Below are positions 41,623-44,021 of a DNA stretch of 44,021 bases, piece after piece. Source of the DNA: Opitutales bacterium (lineage in GTDB: Bacteria > Verrucomicrobiota > Verrucomicrobiia > Opitutales > Oceanipulchritudinaceae); contig SLLG01000239.1 of NCBI GenBank assembly GCA_007134215.1, positions 1-44,021 on the forward strand, in the 5' to 3' direction. The position numbers were made by a program, and so were the translations under genes. The notes beneath the pieces were generated by a model. The model saw only the letters and a list, made by a program, of their open reading frames with translations, did no database searches and was not told the DNA's origin. Every line of letters begins with the position of its first letter. Within the stretch, counting starts at the first letter, position 1.

Positions 41623-41895
41623 GGCGACGCAAAATTGTTTTTACAAACGCTCTCGTAAATCTGCCTATTTTTTACACCTCCGCATTCAGCGCACCTTTGG
41701 TAGGGTTAAAAAACGATGAAAATTAGATATAATTACCTATTCAATTGCGAGGGCCTTTCCCTTTGCCCTAACCATTCTCGTGTTTTCTGCAACCTGCCGC
41801 TTCCCGGCGGTGCCACTGTCGCCCTTGCAATGAGACTCAACCGCCCGACCTATCTTGCCCTGACCGGCCCCGCCGCCCGGTGCAGCGGCCGCACA

Positions 41896-42405
41896 ATGCC
41901 GCGGGCCGGCGCCCGCGCGGGGTTCAGCCTCGTCGAGGTCGTCGTCGCCATGGTCCTGCTCGCCATTCTCGCCGCCGGGCTCATTTCCTCCACGATGCAA
42001 ATCCGCAAAGCGGCGGATTCGAACATGCGCGAGGCCCTTGCCGTAGCGGTCGGCACGGGCTTTCTGGAGCAACTCATCTCCGCCGAGTTTCCGCTTCTGC
42101 AGATTGCCGCCGACAACAATGTCCTGTGGGACTTCTTCACCCGCGACGGCTCGCCCGAGCCCATCCGCATCCGCCCGGTCGGTTACGACGGCGAAGCGGA
42201 CTCGATTGAAATCCCCCTCGTCACCGACACAGATGGCAACGAATCCGTCACCATGCCGCTTCAGGTCCTGCCCATGGTGGAGCGCGCCGAGGGCAACCCT
42301 GACAACGCGCTCAACATTGTCGTCCGAATCCGCTGGAACGAAGCCCTCTCGAAGGAGGAGCGCACCCGTTCCTTCGTCTACGTGCGCTCGCGCGTGCCAC
42401 GCTGA
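41896..42405 (+). CDS. Type IV pilus / type II secretion pseudopilin (first of cluster)
   Basis: A 169-aa pseudopilin. The short basic leader MPRAGARAG is cut by prepilin peptidase before F of the class III signal GFSLVEVVVAMVLLAILAAGLI, whose Glu at +5 and hydrophobic helix are typical. The rest is a small globular domain with little similarity (VERAEGNPDNALNIVVRIRW near the end). The frame is open from 41716; an ATG at 41830 would give a longer leader, which is less usual. The 273-bp region 41623-41895 upstream contains AT-rich sequence near 41660-41740 where a promoter could lie. The three pseudopilin genes are spaced 35 and 5 bp apart. Confidence 0.85.
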   Translation: MPRAGARAGFSLVEVVVAMVLLAILAAGLISSTMQIRKAADSNMREALAVAVGTGFLEQLISAEFPLLQIAADNNVLWDFFTRDGSPEPIRIRPVGYDGEADSIEIPLVTDTDGNESVTMPLQVLPMVERAEGNPDNALNIVVRIRWNEALSKEERTRSFVYVRSRVPR

Positions 42406-42440
42406 CCGCCCCCCGCCACACCACGAACATCCCGTACTGA

Positions 42441-43136
42441 ATGAAAGACCGCCGCCCATCGATACGCAAACGCTCCGCCCGGGCCGGACTCACCCTCGTC
42501 GAGCTGATGTTCGCGCTTGCTTTGTCCGGGCTCGTCCTCGCCGCCTTCCATCAGCTCGTTCTAGGGACGGGCCGCAGCCTCTTCGACAGTACCAACAAGC
42601 TCCTCATCACGAAAGATGTGCGCGCCTTCACCAACGAGATTTCCCGGTCCGGCCGCAGTGCGCGCGACTTCCGCATATACACCTCTCTGCAGGACCTGAG
42701 CGAACGGCATTCGGGCCAGAGCGGCGACGTCCTCGCCCTCGTCTGGGCCGAACCCGAATCCATCGAGGAGGCGTCGCCGGGCCGGGCGCAGCGGTTTTTC
42801 ATCACCCGCATCGTCATCTACGCGCGCGAACCGGAGCCGGGCCAGACGGAGGGACCCGTGTGGCGCTACGAACAGCACTACGCGCTTCCGGACGCGGGTG
42901 AAGGCACCGGGGGCACCGACTCCGCGCAGCACACCGTCCGCGCCCTCGTCGGCGACATCCTGGGCACGGCCGAACGGCGCCGTGTCCTCCAGCTCTCGCG
43001 CGGTCTCGCCGACGAGAAGCTCTTCTTCTACAGCCGTCTCGGGGAGTCCGTCGTCGTCAACGGCGAAATCTACCACGGCAATGACCACCGCCGCATGACC
43101 AATACCTACAATTTCACGATCAGCCCGAGAGGATAA
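42441..43136 (+). CDS. Pseudopilin / PilW-like minor pilin
   Basis: A 231-aa prepilin-like protein with a 15-residue basic leader and the class III signal AGLTLVELMFALALSGLVLAAF (cleavage after Gly, Glu +5). The globular part includes LITKDVRAFTNEISRSGRSARDF, the length and order of PilW/GspJ-type minor pilins. It lies 35 bp after the first pseudopilin and 5 bp before the third, so the cluster makes a minor-pilin complex that primes a pilus or a secretion pseudopilus. Confidence 0.85.
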   Translation: MKDRRPSIRKRSARAGLTLVELMFALALSGLVLAAFHQLVLGTGRSLFDSTNKLLITKDVRAFTNEISRSGRSARDFRIYTSLQDLSERHSGQSGDVLALVWAEPESIEEASPGRAQRFFITRIVIYAREPEPGQTEGPVWRYEQHYALPDAGEGTGGTDSAQHTVRALVGDILGTAERRRVLQLSRGLADEKLFFYSRLGESVVVNGEIYHGNDHRRMTNTYNFTISPRG

Positions 43137-43141
43137 GCGCC

Positions 43142-44021
43142 ATGAAAACCATATCTCCGGAAAATGCCTCCGCACGCCGCCGCGGTTCGACCATCGGCGT
43201 CATCCTCGTCTTCACGATGGCCATCGGTCTCGTCATCGCCTCCTCGTTCAATTACACCGTCACGGAGTCGCGCCTAAACCAATCCGATCTCCTCGCCAAC
43301 GAGGCCCGCCTCGCCGCCGAGAGTGTGCTCGAGCACGGCATGGCACAACTGCGGCGGCGCTTCGACCGCACGCACCAGCTCACAGCCATGGAACTCCGGC
43401 CCGACCGGCCCACGGCGCTGCGGCTTGAGACCGATTTTCTCCGTTTTCTGCAGCACCGCAGCGGCTCACGCGTCGTCGCGCCGCCCGGCCTCGGCGACTC
43501 CGGCGGTCCCGGCCAAGGGCAGGGACAGGGCCAAGGCCAGGGTGCGAACCAAGGCAGCGGCGGCGGCGCGGCATGGCCCAACCACCAATCCTTTGTCAGC
43601 CGCCCTATCTCCCTCGGCGGAGTCGTTCTCAATCAGGGCGACCCGGTTATCGTCGACATCGACTCGAACGAACTGCTGCCCGAGCAGGGCATGGACTTCT
43701 TCCAGAGCGCCGCCGTGCGCGAGGTCCGGCTCTACGCCCGCGCACGCGTCAACGCCGGGCGCTGGGGCGACCGCGACGCCTACACCCGCAAGACCTTTCA
43801 GGTCATCGACGAGTCCCTCTACCAGTTCGCCGTCTATTACAGCGATGTTCTCGAAGTATGGCCCGGTGCCACGATGGACCTCGGCGAAGGCGGCCCGATT
43901 TACGGTCGCGAAGTTTGGCTCGGTGCCGGGGCCAGATTCAATGTTCACGGCCGCGTCATGGCCCCCGACGGGTTTTTCGTCGGGCGCCATCCCGATTCGG
44001 GGCGCGCCGGCGAAACGGCAA
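43142..44021 (+). CDS. PilX/GspK-like minor pilin, partial (runs off the window)
   Basis: At least 293 residues are read from the ATG at 43142 with no stop before the window end. The N-terminus RRRGSTIGVILVFTMAIGLVIASSFNYTVTESRL has one hydrophobic helix preceded by basic residues, like PilX/GspK proteins that lack a clean prepilin motif. LANEARLAAESVLEHGMAQL is the usual following helix. Residues about 120-138 form a low-complexity Gly-Gln repeat (GPGQGQGQGQGQG ANQGSGGG), unusual for this family and perhaps a flexible linker. The C-terminal part seen (LGEGGPIYGREVWLGAGARFNVHGRV) recalls right-handed beta-helix turns. Confidence 0.8.
   Translation, partial: MKTISPENASARRRGSTIGVILVFTMAIGLVIASSFNYTVTESRLNQSDLLANEARLAAESVLEHGMAQLRRRFDRTHQLTAMELRPDRPTALRLETDFLRFLQHRSGSRVVAPPGLGDSGGPGQGQGQGQGQGANQGSGGGAAWPNHQSFVSRPISLGGVVLNQGDPVIVDIDSNELLPEQGMDFFQSAAVREVRLYARARVNAGRWGDRDAYTRKTFQVIDESLYQFAVYYSDVLEVWPGATMDLGEGGPIYGREVWLGAGARFNVHGRVMAPDGFFVGRHPDSGRAGETA

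Overview
The window is GC-rich, densely coding DNA and most likely comes from a marine or aquatic polysaccharide-degrading Verrucomicrobiota, probably Opitutales-like. The evidence is the mixture of a PEP-CTERM protein, TonB-dependent receptors with no SusD partner, LacI-type regulators, a URO-D/MtaA-type protein, a Gfo/Idh oxidoreductase next to a formylglycine sulfatase, fucosidase, GH43 and GH10 enzymes, and aromatic-rich 'GW' C-terminal modules. No rRNA gene was seen; I recognised no tRNA gene, CRISPR array or insertion sequence, but no tRNA scan could be run.

Region 1 (1-9.9 kb): a stub of a decayed secreted-protein gene, an RtcB RNA ligase, a three-part MocD-MocE-NqrF-like oxygenase fusion, an MtaA-type URO-D protein with a divergent AraC regulator, a Phd/PIN toxin-antitoxin pair with twin palindromic operators, and a GH29 fucosidase divergent from a secreted LamG-like protein. 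Region 2 (9.9-23.4 kb): a glycan-utilisation locus. On the minus strand lie a beta-helix pectate-lyase-like protein, a TonB receptor, two tandem paralogous secreted proteins, a GH43 enzyme and a LacI regulator; on the plus strand are an overlapping sulfatase and oxidoreductase. A 19-bp dyad is shared by the lacI leader and the divergent promoter of the locus (16/19 identical), so LacI probably controls itself and both arms. Palindromic REP-like repeats sit in three successive gaps of this locus.

Region 3 (23.4-24.28 kb) is a gene graveyard. It holds the C-terminal ends of a sugar isomerase-like protein, a second LacI regulator and a KDPG aldolase; the aldolase end carries a stop codon inside its GGSW signature. 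Region 4 (24.28-33.5 kb) holds a TonB receptor-EamA exporter-methyltransferase operon behind a Fur-like box, a GH10 xylanase, a HAD phosphatase, a Nif3 protein, a two-CHRD PEP-CTERM protein and AroQ.

Region 5 (33.5-44 kb): an HtrA/Deg protease faces an NtrB/NtrC-type two-component system. The protease promoter is a near-consensus sigma-54 element flanked by dyads, which fits direct control by the neighbouring regulator. Then come a branched-chain aminotransferase, LpxB with a Gfo/Idh partner (possibly GnnA), and the start of a pseudopilin cluster whose third gene runs off the window end. All family assignments rest on motif reading; no database search was possible.
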